Shown here in pieces: positions 49,901-63,488 of a stretch of 64,000 nt of DNA. The translations under genes and the position numbers were made by a program. The notes below the pieces were generated by a model that saw nothing but the letters and a program-made list of their open reading frames with translations, was not told where the DNA came from and did no database searches. How positions within the stretch are numbered: position 1 is the first letter of the stretch; every line of letters starts with the position of its first letter. Location: positions 8,107,420 through 8,171,419 of the forward strand of contig CM050673.1 of NCBI GenBank assembly GCA_027574665.1, read 5' to 3'. Source of the stretch: Rhynochetos jubatus (taxonomy: Eukaryota > Chordata > Aves > Eurypygiformes > Rhynochetidae).

Positions 49901-52900
49901 GACTCCGTGCTGTCCTCTCCTCTGTGTGTCAGAGACCTTCATGGAAAGGGGCACTGTGTTGGGCTTTATGGTGGGAGATACACGCTTTGGAGCAGGAAAT
50001 AAAGAAAAAAATCCATGCCCAGACCACTGGGTCCCAGGAGTTTTTGCAGCCTGGGAGCGTGCCCTTGCTCCTGGTCAGACAGGACCAGGCAGTAGCTGAT
50101 CCATGTTCTCTTCAATATATTCCTACTTGAGTGCAGCACAGAGGATACCAGTCAAGATGCTTTTTGATCTGTTGGGAGGGACAGAAAGGAGGGGTTTGGA
50201 CCATTGCTCAAATCCTATTTTGCACTCCCTTTGTCACCTGCAGTCACCCAGCTCGTCTTCCCCTCCTTCCAGGGAAGAACTTTGCCCTGTTGGCGACGGT
50301 GTCCCTTTCAGCAACCCCATGCATCACAGAACTGCCTGAGCAAAGCCAACCCCCTGGGGCTCCTCCTGTTTACTCCAGCAAGACTGAGGTGATTAATGAG
50401 ACGAGGACATCTCTTTTCTCCCCAGGATGCGCAGCTGAATAAACACCCCGTGTTATTGCGGTCTGCTGGGCTGGGCGTTAAACTGCAGGTAGCAAAGAGC
50501 TCTGCCAAATGTGGTTATTGCCACACGCTGCATCCACCCACAGTCTCACGGCTGAGGGAGTCGGGAAGATTTAAAAGGACACAGTTACAATCCTAGCTTT
50601 CCCTGTGCTGGGGTGCTCTGGGGGCAGGGGGTGACGCAGCCTCGTGCTCCCGTGCTCTTTCAGCATTTAATTTTTGCTGAAGTCTCCGAGGTGCAGCACA
50701 GGTGATCCAGTACAGGCTGGTTTTTGCATTGTCTGTCACCTCTGCCCTTATGCAGCATTTGGCACCCCACCATAGCGATAATTCATTTTCTGAAGAAACT
50801 TTGTATGTTTTGGGCTCGTGTCCCTGTGGAATAGTATGCAGAGACCCTCTGATGGCACAGAAAGGTGGGGGTTAATGCACTTTCCCTCAGCTGGGTTCGG
50901 TAGGAAACACGGGACTCCTGAGAGTTCTCACAAGCCACTCCTGGGCTTGCACAATTTTTCTTTCCTTCCCTTCCTCTGACTGTTTTGACAGACATCAGCA
51001 GAACAGCGGACTTTCTGCTTAAAAAGCAAGTGTATTTGGACAGACTTTTCCCTTAAAGTTTCATCTGTGCTGCTGAAAGCTTTGTGTTGCGGTTAGGGAA
51101 GTGGTAGCATAGAAGGGGCGAATTACTTCACTGTCTGTTTTTGTCTCAGTCTCGTGAGTTCCAAACCATTAGTTCAGCTGTGTGGCTTGCTCTCGGCTAG
51201 GCTGGCCTTCTCAGCAGCCTGTGTTGGCCAGACTCCTGCCTTCGCTTCAAGATGCTCCTTGGCACTCTGTAGCTCTAGAATAATTGTGAATTTGTCTTCC
51301 CAAGTGGAATATCAAATCCCTTGGCCTGAGCCTGACTTGGTTTAACACAAAGCTATTAAACCGATGGAGGATGTTGTGCTGTATCGCAGTCAGCGTGGTG
51401 GCTAAAGCGATGGGAATGTCAGCTCCGTATTCTACAGGGTGGGTGTTTTACTTTATTTTTAAACAAAACATCGAGAGAGCCCAAGATAATAGTACAGGAC
51501 CTACAGTGTGGTTCTCTTTCCCGCTCTCTGGGAGGCACGTGAGTGCTGTAAGGAGCAGGAAAATGTCCGTGAGATTTTCAATCTTCGTTAGCGCTTTTGC
51601 TGTCCACAGGCTGTTGTGGAGGCTTTTGTCTGAACAGCAACAAAAAGCAGAGGTTGAACGCTAAGCCGAAACCCTGCGAAGGAACAAAACAGCCTTCAGG
51701 ATGTGCACAGTGCTTCGGTCTCAGTAAAAACGCGCCGTCGCGAGACGACTGCTTCCTTTCCAGTCTCTTCCAAAAGCAGTATGCGGAGGCCGATTCCCAG
51801 TGGTCGCAGAATACCAGTACCACGTATTCCAGCCCTCTGCGGAACGCGCTACCGTTCAAACGTCTGGAGGACGTGAGCAGCAGATGGAGTAATTGGAACA
51901 GCATTCCTGGCTGTCTACAGAGCGATCGTTGTCAGCCTTGCGCATGCCTTTCCTCTGTGACATGGCTCTTTGGGCTCCAGCGGTGGTGCCGCGTGCTTCC
52001 TGAAAGAAGGCGTCTGCAGGGTTGACTGCAGGTCTCGGGCTCCTCGCTGGACTTCCCAAACCTGTTGAAAGCTTGGCACTGGAGGGCAGGAGGGGATGTC
52101 CAGAGTTTGCGCTCAGTCGCTGGTTTCACTGGGCTCATCAATGGCTGCATCTTGTGTAATTAAGAACAGGATGCAAAGTTAGTGAGAATGAAGGAGCAGA
52201 GTAACTAGGAAAGAAAGCACCAGTGAATTTTTCCAAAGAAAACCAGTGTTCAGTGAGTTTATTTTCATGTTGTATTTTGCTGCTGAAGTGTGTTAAAGTG
52301 CCTTGGACTTGAAAATAGAGTAACTCTTCTGTAACATTTTTCTAAAGCCCACAGAGGCAACCGATGTTGGTTTAAGATGCACAGCAAAAGGCACAGGGGA
52401 GCCTGCTGAAGGCTCCTGCTGGTTAGGGTCACGGGCTGTACTTCCCAGCCTGCTGACTTGGGATCGAGCTCAAGCTTCTTGAGGGATGGAAAAACGTCGG
52501 ACACCATATTTCCGTGAGGCTAACTTGCTAACGTGAGCTGGCTGAGGGAACGCAGACACTGTAACTAGGACAAATCCCATCTTCCTCTGAAATTTTCAAA
52601 CCTTCCCCTCCCATCAGATTCCAGACAGATGAAATTTTCTTGGCATAGACCCATTCCTGGCAATGTGTCTTCTCTGAATCACAATGCCTCGGGACTTGGA
52701 AGTGAACTGATTGGCAGTGTGGGAAGAGAAGGTGCCTGGCTTTGGAGATCAAATACGGCCTCATCTGCCCACAGCTCTGACTTCTCCCTAGGGTCTCGCC
52801 TGTGAGTTTTCTCACTTTCTGGAAAATACCAATTTTAATTTGATTCCAAGGGTTGCTGAGACCAGTTGATACTGTTGTTCGTATGATAGTGTCAGGAGTG

Positions 52901-54584
52901 AGTACATTCCTCGGATCATAAATCATCTCAACCTGCCCCCAATTAACTGCAGACCCTGGATTTCATTTCTCTCTGTTCTTACCAGCCATAACAAATGAGG
53001 TCACTGTGTCAGTGAGACACTGGAGCAGACACTGCTGGGAAAGTCACAGGGGACTCTGGGACCCAGTTGTGTTTCAGGAAGAGTGAAAGAGATGGAATGG
53101 GTCATACCTTCCGATTGCTTTCAAAATGGGAGCCATGGGATACTTGACAGCATAGTTAAGGGGCTTGCATAAGGATACAGGAAAACTAAATATCTTTAAG
53201 TGTTGTTTAAATTTTGGACCCGTAGAGAACGAGGCAATCTGACGCCTCCGGCTGCTGACCTTGCATCAAATGCTTTAGTTGTGTCTGTCCAAGCCCTTGT
53301 GCATAAATCCAGCCACCCAGTCAAACATCAGGAGCTCAGCTGCACGTTACAGACACCCGAACTCATTCTCGGCTGAAGGCTCCTTCGTTGTTACGCAGCA
53401 CGCTGCAAAGATTGCACAGGGCTGGCGCAGGATACTGTGCCGCTGGCTTCTGCTGCTGGAGAGGTGATGGCTGAGAGAGATCTCAGCTCAGAGGTTCCTC
53501 TGAAGTAGTGCAGCACCACTGAGAAGGGTTGGTTTAACTGTGGAATAAGAACTTTGAGCTCAATGCGACCCAGAAACCAACAAGGTGTGGAAGGAGTGCT
53601 GAATGCATCATTCCAGGGGTTGAGACTTGTGCCTTGGGTTTGAACGGGAAGATCCAAAGGACTCTCGTACAATTCGCTGTTTGCATTATGGTCTTTAAAC
53701 AACAATTTCTACCCATTATCTTGTTCACTTAATAGAAACAGTGCAACGACAGTACAATAGTGGTGAATAATCAGAAACGCCATCCCTATGGAAGAGAAGC
53801 CAGATCAGTTGACTGAGGACTACCAGCAGGAGAAATTCCTAGATACTCTAGATCCCTTCTCCTTTAAAAAGCCCCGGGCCTAGTCTGTGTACGAAGTGCG
53901 CAGGCGTGTGTTAAAATACGCGTTGTCTTCTCACTTGCCCTTATTTTCACTCACTTCAGCAGTGGCCTGGTTTCAAACTATCCGAAACAGGAACAAGTGT
54001 CACGACAGCGAGTCAGAGCTGCCAGCAGTCAGCGTGATGGAACGTCGCTCCATCGGCAGCTGGAGCACAGTTAAATATGGACATCAGTGCCCGGCCGGCA
54101 AACGGTGGGGTAGGCTGTTCAGCATTCCAAGAAATGCGCTCTCAACGTCAGCAGCCAGCTTCACACATGAAGAATAAAGATTTTCCTTAAGTTTTACTGG
54201 AAAACCCCCTGCCTTTAACCCTGCTCTGCACCACTGCCTGCTTTTCAATGGGGTAAGGCAGCTCTTTGTGAAACCTCGTACTGTCAGATGCAATGAGCTC
54301 ACCCTTTGTCTTGGCGTTTTCTCATCTTGATTCTGGCAGAGACACAATGAAATTGCAGCAGAGAGGACTGTAAAAAGAGCTCATTTTTCTCCTAAAAATA
54401 AAGCCAGTCAGGTTGGCCGTAGCAACTGTGAAGGAAAGTGGAAGTTCAGGCCAAGTTTCATATTTGAAGTTGTACACAGATTCCAAATCCAACATTATCA
54501 CCCGACTGTTGTTTTCCAAACGGTGAGTTGTATTCTTCACATCTGTAAAAAATGGTGAAACAACTGCAACTAGGGCAGAGCGGA
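43969..54584. other. ETV4-MEOX1 intergenic, part 2
   Basis: There is no recognisable protein gene on either strand; the open frames are short and lack family signatures. Notable pieces are a pyrimidine/AT-rich stretch at about 44.94-45.05 kb, an AT-rich ATTAAA/AATTAAA-rich block at about 47.15-47.25 kb, and a segment with TAAT-type motifs enclosed by an 11-bp inverted repeat at 48336-48401. Isolated AATAAA hexamers occur near 48.90, 50.44 and 54.17 kb, without a clear upstream exon. Confidence 0.4.
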
Positions 54585-54755
54585 CTATTTCAGTTGGAAG
54601 GGACCTGTAACGATCCTTCAGTCCAGCTGCCCGACAGCTTCAGGGCTGACCAGAAGTGACAGCATGTTATTAAGGGCCCTGTTGAAATGCCTCTTAAACA
54701 CGGACAGACTTGGGGCCTCTCTCAAGCTGTTCTCTAAGAAATCTTGCAAAAGCAC
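54585..54755 (-). mobile_element. CR1 LINE 3' fragment, minus orientation
   Basis: It reads as the reverse complement of a CR1 3' region: TTTCAGTTGGAAGGGACC, a CTGACC segment, GCATGTTATTAAGGGCCCTG, TTGAAATGCCTCTTAAACAC and CAGACTTGGGGCCTCTC in the expected order. The copy is diverged and truncated, so it is probably older than the one at 43.6 kb. Confidence 0.75.
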
Positions 54756-57700
54756 AAGAAGAATTTAATTATTGCTGTAGAATGGCTTTTTTGGTGCTTA
54801 TTTATCTAATGTTTGAATGGTTGGAAATGTCTTCTCAGCACGTGCATGAACGGCTTCCTGCCTGGGGTGTGCAGAGGTCCCTGGGCACTCCCAGGATATT
54901 AAACAGATCCATAATGGAACTGAACAGGATAAACATGTCTTCAGTGCAGACAGGAATGCCACAAACCCTTATGTTGGGTAAAGTAAAACATACCCCAGCT
55001 GTGTCTGTGTTCTCTTCGTCAAACAAACAAGGGAGGGTGTGCCTAAACTGTTTTCCCAAAACAGGCAATTTCTCATCTCTCTTTTCATTCTCATTTTAAC
55101 AGTTTTTTCTTTTAAGGTGATACCTTAAAGGACTTCTATAATAACTTAATGGCTGCGGTGGCAGCCGTAGCCCAGGGGAGCTGGCGGCTGGCTGACCCCG
55201 TGGCCTGGTGTGGGGATAGTGCCATGCAAACCTGCCTGCCTGAGGACAGAAGCAGTGGGAGACTGCTCTCGTACCTGCAGTTGGGTCCTGCTCTGGACTC
55301 CACCTGTCCCAAACAAGGGCAGAAACCAGTAAAACATTTGAAGTGGAATAATCAGGGAATGCAACTTCTATATCTTTCTGATCAGGAATGTAGGATTCTT
55401 TATTTTTACTTGCTCTTGTCTTGTTTGAAGGCCTGCTTCCAGCTTTGTGTGCAAATCAGGAGTTTCCCTGACATAAGCTTCCTGGAAATGCTGTATTATT
55501 TCCTCTCTTGATGATGTGTCAAGCTGGAGATTGCAGCCAGGTCTGAGGACATTAAATTACATTCCTTGAGCAAAAATCAGCTGATGACACCCAAGCACAG
55601 GCCAGAGGGTAGGGCTGACCTTGGGCAGGAGCAGAACTCCACCTGAACAAGAAATTTCAAAACACTTGACTGAAGCTCAGCTGCGTGAGCTGCACTTCAT
55701 CCCAGAGTCTCCTTTTCAATTGCCTTCCAACAGAAACAACTGTAAATAATTAGCATGGAGAGTGACACTTGTTTTCCCTGGAAAATAACTTCCTGACCAG
55801 GTTTGTTCGTGACCCTGACACTGGGGTGAGCGGAGTGAGCAATGAAATTAGATCTGCTAGAGGCTTCTCTTTCGGAATTGGAAGCTGTGCTCGGATCCTC
55901 GTCAGTTATGTCACGTTTCCTGATCATCTCTCATGAAATCCAGACTGTAAAGGGCTGAAATGTAGATGTTCAGAAAAGGGTTGGCCTACGGAAATGCAGA
56001 ATGCAAAGTAGATGAAAGCACAGAGCTGGAGGGATGTTTGTGGCGAGTACTGAACGGAGGAAACAATCCTTTTTCTTGTGTCTCCCCCGGCATTGCTGGG
56101 CTAACGCTGCCCCGGTGACAGATTCCCAAGTGTAGGAAACGCTCTGCACGTGGGATTCTGGGTGACAGGTGATCGTGGGTGCGAGTGAGGGCCATCGGAA
56201 TCTCTCACTGAATTAGAGAGGGAAGGCTGTAAGAAAGCTATCCGTTCGCACATCTGTCTCCTGCTCCGACGCGAGGGACGCGCTGCGTGATTGGGGGAGG
56301 TTTGGGAAATTCTGTCCTTAAAAAGGAGGGAGAGGAACATGACCCAAACCTCCGTGGTATGAAGTCACCATCCTCTCTGTTACTCACTCCGGTATCTCTT
56401 TGTAATCGGCTCCCAAAGGAGCTTCCAGACAACCGTCTGCTTGCCCCTGCGTAAAAGTTATTTTAAAAAACACAGTAAAAAATTACAGTGTAGAGGGAGG
56501 AAACGATGGAAAAGTCTGGTCCTGCGCGAAAACCATTCCTTCGTGCGGCAGGGTAAACCAAGCGGCACTGTGTGCGGGGAGGGAGGGCGAAAGGAGCCAC
56601 GGGGCTCTGCAGGCACCTGCCCGTACCCGGGCCGGCCGGGGAGGCTGCCCCATCGTAACTCACGGACACAGCCTGACAGGCGACAGCCAAATGCTGGGGT
56701 TGTTTTACAGCCACACCAGGCAAGTTCCTGTCAGACAGAAGCAAAGCCCTTCTACTGTAATCACTGGAAGAAAATGGATTTCCTGTCTATCTGCCTGGAA
56801 GTGCTGCATGGATCCAGTGTTCAGAGCCCGGTCACTAATGCAGGCGTATAACGTTTCTTGAAGGGGCCGTACGCTTCCCTCAGGGGAAGGGAATTACCCA
56901 AAATATGAGATAGTGGCTGATGAAATTTAATATGAGCACTGCTAGAGTCAGGGGAAGAAAGTGGGGTAATTGAAAAATGGTGTGTCTGTTCTGCGAGCTG
57001 CACTGACCCGCAGTGTGTGCTTGGCTCTGTGGGAAGCTCCCCTGGACCTGGATTTGTAAGCTCTGCTCACGCAGAGCATGACCCAGTCACAATCTCTGCC
57101 TGTGAAGTGCTTCCTAAAGGGGCTCTCTTGTTCTCCAGGCAGTGTGAGCAGAGGTTTGGTTCCCTAGTCACACCGTGCCCTCCCTGCCCCTGTCAGGACT
57201 GTACGCGCAGGGACGTTAGGAACTCTCATTGGTCTGTGACGGGGCGGGAGGCTGGAGGAGAAACGTAGCCTTTGAGTAGCTGTCGGGCACCCCACATCCT
57301 CTGGATGCAGCTGCAGCATCCCGTGCCAGCTGGGTTGTGTGCCAGCAGGCAGCAGCACAGCATCTCTGTGCCCCCAGCTGGTTTGATCTGTGAATGGGAA
57401 GAAATGAGTCATTTCCCAGGGGTTGGGATGTGAGCGGCTACTGAGAGGTGGGGGCGTAGGAGTTCTTGGCTGGGAGGGAAGGAAGTCTGTTTGGGGTGAC
57501 AACAGAAGCATGGAAGGTGATCAAGGGGAGCTCTGGCCACCCCGAGTCCACTGCTTTCTTGTCAGTGTAACGGCTCGCTCCCTAAAAAACTAGTTGTTGC
57601 AGACCACAAGCACATGGTTCCCACTGCTCTTTCTGTAAGGCTGAAACGGCTCGTGTGAGCTCAGGGCCTGGTACAGCGCCCCAGGCGAGGGCTCTGCACG

Positions 57701-58143
57701 TCTCCACAGTGTGTCGTACGCGTGCGGATCCTCAGGCTGCCCACAGCCCGGCGTGTTGTGTACAACAGACGTGATGGTCCGTGGGACACGGCGGCTCCGG
57801 AGACCTTGCAAGGGGCGGTAGGACTTGCAGTGCGTTACACTCGGACCAGGGTTTTTTCCTGTGTAAAATGCTGAGGAACCTCTCACTGTTCTTCCCCAGA
57901 TTTCCAGCCTGACGCGTTTTCAGACAAGCGCTTCTCCAGCTTCCACAGAAATCCATCTGGTGCGCGTTAACCTTTGCTCTCCTTAACGAAACATTGGCTT
58001 CTCCAGCCGTGTGATAGGGGGTATCCAGTGGCAAGAGAAAAATGGCAGGCTGGATCCTTTTCCACGTTACCCTGACAGAGACTGGGGTTTCTACGGCAGA
58101 GCAGCATCTCGGCAGAGATCGCTGTTTGGTGTCCCTTCCCTAG
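54756..58143. other. ETV4-MEOX1 intergenic, part 3
   Basis: No gene, RNA or repeat family is recognised on either strand. Confidence 0.35.
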
Positions 58144-58855
58144 GCCCAGGAAGACGTGGTCATACTGCTAAAGGGAGAGCCGCTAATTCTGAAGGAACTG
58201 GGGGGCTGCTTTCCTGAGGGTGAGAAGGAAACCCCGACCAGGGGAGCTGCAGGGCAGCTCTCACATGGCATGCCCGGCCGTCGGTGTGTCTGTGTACAAC
58301 TCAACCCGTGTGCCAAGGACCTTTCCCTTTCTGTCCACATGCCACAGGTGATCTGTACAGACAACACTCAGGAGCCGCACCAAGTCATCCGTTCATTCGT
58401 GTAAGGTACCCGCTTCGCGCGGCTGGGTCTAGCCAAGATACCTGTTGCCCTGGGTGTGGGAAAAGCAGAATTGCAATTGCTTTTATAGGGACCGTGGGAT
58501 TTAACAATAAAATACAGGCTATTCTAAACCAGGTGGGATATCTGGACACGGTGTCTGGGGGCATCTGCATCATCTCCTAACGTGGCAGAGCTAATCAGGG
58601 GACGGGTAGAAGGCAGAGGTTGGTTGTGTCTGTTCAGTGCACGTACGTAGCTGGCTGTAGCGTGTGTGCCGGTGTTTATCGCTTCAGTGGAGAATTCAGA
58701 CATAGCTTCCAGTGCGCGGTGTTGGAGCTGGCACTGTTTTATCCAGCCCTAACCGCTCAGCCTGACGAGAGAGGATATGCAGAAACCAAATACGCAGCAG
58801 CAGAGACAGCTGAAGATGTAGATTATGTTTAGGCCAAGATACACGCTGCAATAAA
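58144..58855 (+). other. Exon-like cluster of an unknown transcript (speculative)
   Basis: Three segments have good splice signals and compatible phases. The first is 58144-58219 (after CCCTTCCCTAG, before GTGAGA; reads EDVVILLKGEPLILKELGG). The second is 58348-58405 (after a pyrimidine tract ending GCCACAG). The third begins near 58687 (after TTTATCGCTTCAG) and runs in frame to a stop at 58830-58832, ending in a Tyr-rich tail, GYAETKYAAAETAEDVDYV. An AATAAA at 58850-58855 follows within 20 bases of the stop. I recognise no family and no start codon or first exon. Chance is a serious alternative. Confidence 0.15.
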
Positions 58856-61371
58856 GTCTGACAGGACACAGCCATATCCTGTGTGGGACTCCTCTCCGTC
58901 TCATTGCTCAGGCAAAGCAGGTTCCCTTGTGAGGCCTGAGCAGAGCGCTTCCTGTCACAGGAGCTCAGGCTGGCGCTGTGGGTGCATCTCACCTTACCAT
59001 GGCAGTACGCGGTACGGGGGGAGCACTGGACAATGAGGAGAGGCCAGGCTGTTGGGAAGTCCATGCAGATAGCTACCCTGGATTGGTGGAACTCCGCTTG
59101 AAAGGATGTCTTTCTGCCCGGGACAGCCGGAACAGGGTGCTGCAGTGTTGTTTCTCTAGAAATTAAAGGTCACAGGAAAGGGTTGAAATGCCAACTTACT
59201 TTGAATTCCTTAGGTAAAAGCAATTGGTTTTTAACAAGAAGGTGTTTTGCTGGAATATGGGGTTTGATTTTTTTGTCAGATTGGATTAATCTTAGTTTCA
59301 GAAGCCGTCACAAACCAAACATCTTGTGCACGTGCTCTCTCTAGATAGGCGAGGAGGATGTGTGTCGGTATCGATTGCGCTTTTGCTGCGCATCTTTGCG
59401 TTTTACTTCTCTGACAGATTGCTTCTCCAGACTATTGAATATAGAAAAATGTATTTTTTCTGTGATTTTTCACAAGCTTCCTTCATGGTGGGTGTTCTTT
59501 TCCTCTCATTTACTTTGGTGATGGTGCAGTTGACGCTGAAGACCAGCGATTCTTTAAAGTTACAGACCATCTAAGTTTTCTAGTGATGTTGTGGACCTGT
59601 CTAAGGCTTCATCGAGTGGCTGATGGCTTTCTTAGTCACCTGAAGCTCCATTGACTGGAAAAATCACTATCTTAACGCTGTAGAATGGTGCTGAGAAACT
59701 GAGGGCTGACACAGATGAGTCGGGGGATACAGAAATGATGTAAACCCAATTAGGGCTACGTTGGCATCTGGCTAGGTGGATAAAACACGCATAAAATCTA
59801 TGGCTTGAAGGAAAGTGCTTCCCTTCCTGTGTGTAGAAGAGGCAGCACAGACACAAAGGGCTACAGCACATGTGTTTGTGTTTATACAGATATCCCCGTT
59901 CCCTGGGGACTGTTGGCACCGGCTTTACGTGGGGGAAAAGTCTCGCTTCCCTGCCTGCACGTGCTTTCCGCGGAAGACTTGCCAGACCTCTCCAGTGTGA
60001 TGTGGGTGACTGTGTGCTCAGATTATTTATGGAGATTCAGGCATGGGAAGCATTGCCAAACGTCCCCAGGTAGCTCACTTCCCTTCCGCGGAGAATAAAG
60101 CCTGATGTGTTTCTGCAAAAAATAACTGCAGGTCAGAGATTTTGCTCCCAGACAACAGGCTTTGCCTGAAAGAATCTTGGCTCTACAAGTTCAGGGGTCA
60201 AACGCTTTGATGTCAGGAGTGAAATGTTCCTTCACAAACACTGAAGTCCTAGACTAAGCAGATGGTTTCAGGCAGAAACTGCCCGAGCATGAGGTGATCT
60301 CACAGGTGACTCGTACCTGATTTCTCAAAGGTCAGAGCAAGGACTGCTTAGGAGCTGTACTTAGGGGAACCGGCGGAGACCCCGCTGACCAGCTTTTAAG
60401 TGAGTTAGGATGCGATATAGTGCTGCTGACAGCTTCCCTGAAAGGGGAGATTTATTAGCCTTTTTTCTGGGTGAGGAGCTGATTTTGGTCTCTGTTGGTA
60501 GCCAAGAGCCCAAAAGTTTTCATCACAAAATAAGCTGCTGCTGTAGTTTGTAGACTTGCCCCGCAGAGCGGGGAGGGGGCAGCGAGGTGATGTACGGGGT
60601 GTAACTGGCCTTAGGGTTTGCAAGGCAATGAGTAACGAGACTCCTGCCCCACGGTGCGCCTGGAGATGAGGGTGGGATGTCTGAGCGAGCACCAGAGCTC
60701 TTCACACAAGCAGCTCGCTTCGGCGTGCGCCAGGCGCACGCCGGTGAGCTGTGAGAAGGCACCAAGGTTACCAGAGCCGCGGGCAGTTTCTGCTCTTACG
60801 GTTACTGCCGCTCTCTGCGCGTGGGCAAGAGCTTTAGCGAACCAGTTCGATGTGACCTGAATAGCGAGGCTGTTAACCTGTTATTAACCTCGGGTTTGTA
60901 ACTCAGGTCGTAGTGCTCTGTCATAGTACGCCGCAGCTTATTGCTGCTGGAGGAGCCGGAATCCGGTCGCAGCGTCCTGTCAGCAAGATCTCACATCACG
61001 ATATCGTACTGCGCACACAGAGATGTAGTAGTGTGCGTCAGGGTAAGGGTAGTATTTCCTTACCGTAAAGATCTGGAGAGGCATGGGTAGATCAAGCTCA
61101 GGGAGAGGACATGCATACCCCTAATTATTTTAACTGGTTAATTATTGATTTGTATTAAATGCAGCGTTTGTTGAAGCTCATGGTGAAAAAGTGTGTGCGT
61201 TACCTTGTCAGGGGGATAGGTGACCTCTTCAGGGGTAACAGTGCTTGCAGAGTGTCTCTAGCTGGCCTGAGAGGTCAGGGACTACCCTGACAGTAAATAA
61301 TGAGTGAAAGCCCACACCATACCCGGATCAACAGAGGTTTTATGTGTAATTCAAATACACACACGTACACG
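58856..61371. other. Intergenic sequence downstream of MEOX1
   Basis: No gene is recognised. An AT-rich patch with several TAAT and TTAATTA-type motifs lies at about 61.12-61.16 kb. An AATAAA hexamer on the + strand occurs near 60.09 kb without an associated exon. Confidence 0.35.
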
Positions 61372-61377
61372 TTTATT
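61372..61377 (-). terminator. MEOX1 polyadenylation signal (AATAAA on the minus strand)
   Basis: TTTATT on the + strand reads AATAAA in the MEOX1 direction, about 1 kb after the MEOX1 stop (62365). It implies a 3' UTR of about 1 kb. Confidence 0.6.
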
Positions 61378-62364
61378 CGGAAGAACTTTTATCTTCAATG
61401 AAAAATGAAACAGGAATTTGGAGACGGTAAACTCAGTTCAATCTATTCAGAAAATGTTGTTTTCTTCTCTTCACAATCCCGAATTCACAAAGAAAACGGC
61501 GGGTTTCCAGAGAGGTTCCATTAATCCAAAAGGAACGCAGCACTGTTCCTTCAGCGAAATGGATGTGAACGCTGAAAACAAAGTCGTGATAGCTCTTGTG
61601 TCGAGGGCTTAGCCGCTGCTGTACCTGCTGTGACGGCTGGCAGTGCCTGCTGTGAAAAAGTGTTTGCCACTGAGACCCGGCAATTCAAGGTCAGGATTTA
61701 CAGTGAGCTTGGGGATTCCCCTCCGCAAGTTGGTACCATGAGCAGGGCACCCGCCGTCTCAGGCCGTGGAAGAGCCGTCTCTGCTGACAGCGGTAGGCAG
61801 AGCCCCATGCACGTAGACCTCGTGGCAAGTTCCCGGGTCGCAGCCTTCCTGCGGGGCCGCACAGGTGCTCAGTCCGCATCGCAAGAAGCATCAGTGACCA
61901 TCAAAGCGTTTACCTCTCTTCAAGTGAGGCAGGAGGAAAACGTGCGTGGTCAGCTCCAAGTGCGGAATGAACAGGCGTGACGGGCGCAGGGCTGGGTGGG
62001 TAGGCAGTGGCGTTACCACTTGCTGCTGCCAACCTGTACTGTCCGAGTGTTTCACAGCACGGCGATGCCGCTCCTGTTTTATGTTTGGTGCTTGCTAGCT
62101 TTTGTTCTGACGACGCATCTGTGGTACTGAGACGGTTTCAGAGACAGGCTAATTCAGAGAAGAATCAACATTGTGCCCTCCTTTGGCTTCTTTCTCCTGC
62201 TTTAATTGCCTCTGCAACCTAAGGCATCGGGCACCTTTTAAAGACGCAGGGCTACGGGTTTTGTGCAGGCGAGATCATCTGGTGGTGTAGCTGGCCTGGA
62301 GCAGTGTTGCATCCGCTTTCTGATCCAGTGCTTTCTCCATGCTCCTCTCCCATTGCTGCAAGGA

Positions 62365-63488
62365 CTAGTCAGAGCTGGGGGAGGCACCAGAGTCCACATC
62401 TTCTGCGTCGTGTTCGTGTGGGGACACTGGTTGCCCACCTTTAACACGTTTCCACTTCATCCTTCTGTTCTGAAACCATACTTTGACCTGGGTGATGAAA
62501 AGGAAATCATTAGTTACTGCCTCGGTTGGAACCGTTGGCGCGGACCCGTGCATGCTGCGCGTTCTCAATAGCCAGACGTTTCGTGGAGTTCTAGAAGAAA
62601 AGGTAAAAGGAACCTCACAAGTTTAATCCATCTCTCTAACAGAGGCAGGAGCGATTCCTTCTGAACTCCTCCAGGCAGGTGGTTCTCTGAGAACCGCAAA
62701 CACGCGCTTCGCCTAGGGTCTGCCCTTGTGTCAGCTAAGCTGTCGGTCCCACGGGCACAGTGCATCTCCTGCCTTTTGACACCTAGTCCAGCCAATCTAA
62801 TGCTTCAGGAATTTTAATTTGCTTCGTTTAATTGGGCGATTCCTCTATTGTCCACTGAGCTTTGATAAGGAGACCCTGACTGAGGTCACACTGAGAACAG
62901 AAACACCTCTGTCCGTGAAACTGCGTTTCTGTCTGTCCTTGCACCCCAAAACGCACGCGTTCTTCCCGGGGCGGGTCGGATCAAACATGTCTCATTCTAA
63001 CAATTTCCTGGTCTAAGGTGACATCCATAGTCCATCTGTAAGCCTTGCCGTATCAGTACGTACCGGTGGGGGGGTTGGACCACAGCTGAGTAGGGACCAG
63101 TTATTCCCAACTGGGTCTGTAGTTAAACATAATCACGTTTATTAATTACCCTCAGAAATTTGCAACAACTGTGGTTTAGAGGAATGTGGAGGCTTTACAC
63201 TAAAATACCTCTGTGCCACTGCGAAAGTACACCCTCGTGTAACAGATCTGGTGTAACTTCGGGGAGAAGTTGTGGGGCGGGAGGAGAGGCTGGCAGGCAG
63301 GGGTTCGGGAAGTACCTGTCTCTCGGTGAGATCCAGGTTCACGGCTATCTCGTATCTCCTCAGCCTTGTCAGGTAGTTATGGTGGGCAAATTCAGCTTCC
63401 AGCTCCCGCAGCTGCTCCTTCGTGAAAGCTGTCCTTTCCTTCCGAGATCTGCCGCTGGTTTCTGCCTTGCTGCTCGCGTTCTGGTTTT
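62365..63488 (-). CDS. MEOX1: MEOX1 homeobox protein, last two coding exons
   Basis: MEOX1 is a homeodomain transcription factor of somite and sclerotome patterning. Two exons are visible, in transcript order 63488-63316 and 62487-62365, joined phase 0. They encode the linker ([14 protein letters not shown]), the homeodomain from [20 protein letters not shown] through [21 protein letters not shown] (split at the Gln) to recognition helix [18 protein letters not shown], then a short acidic/Ser tail ending GASPSSD. The intron inside the homeodomain is at the same place as in human MEOX1. The large first exon with the His/Pro-rich N-terminus lies beyond the right edge. MEOX1 is preferred over MEOX2 because of ETV4 synteny and the short tail matching the MEOX1 C-terminus. 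Confidence 0.96.

Noticed and set aside
58489-58580. Possible lipase-like GYLDTVSGG segment after an acceptor at 58488
   Set aside because: Joined in phase with the upstream exon-like piece it stops within a few codons, and the resemblance is too short to count.
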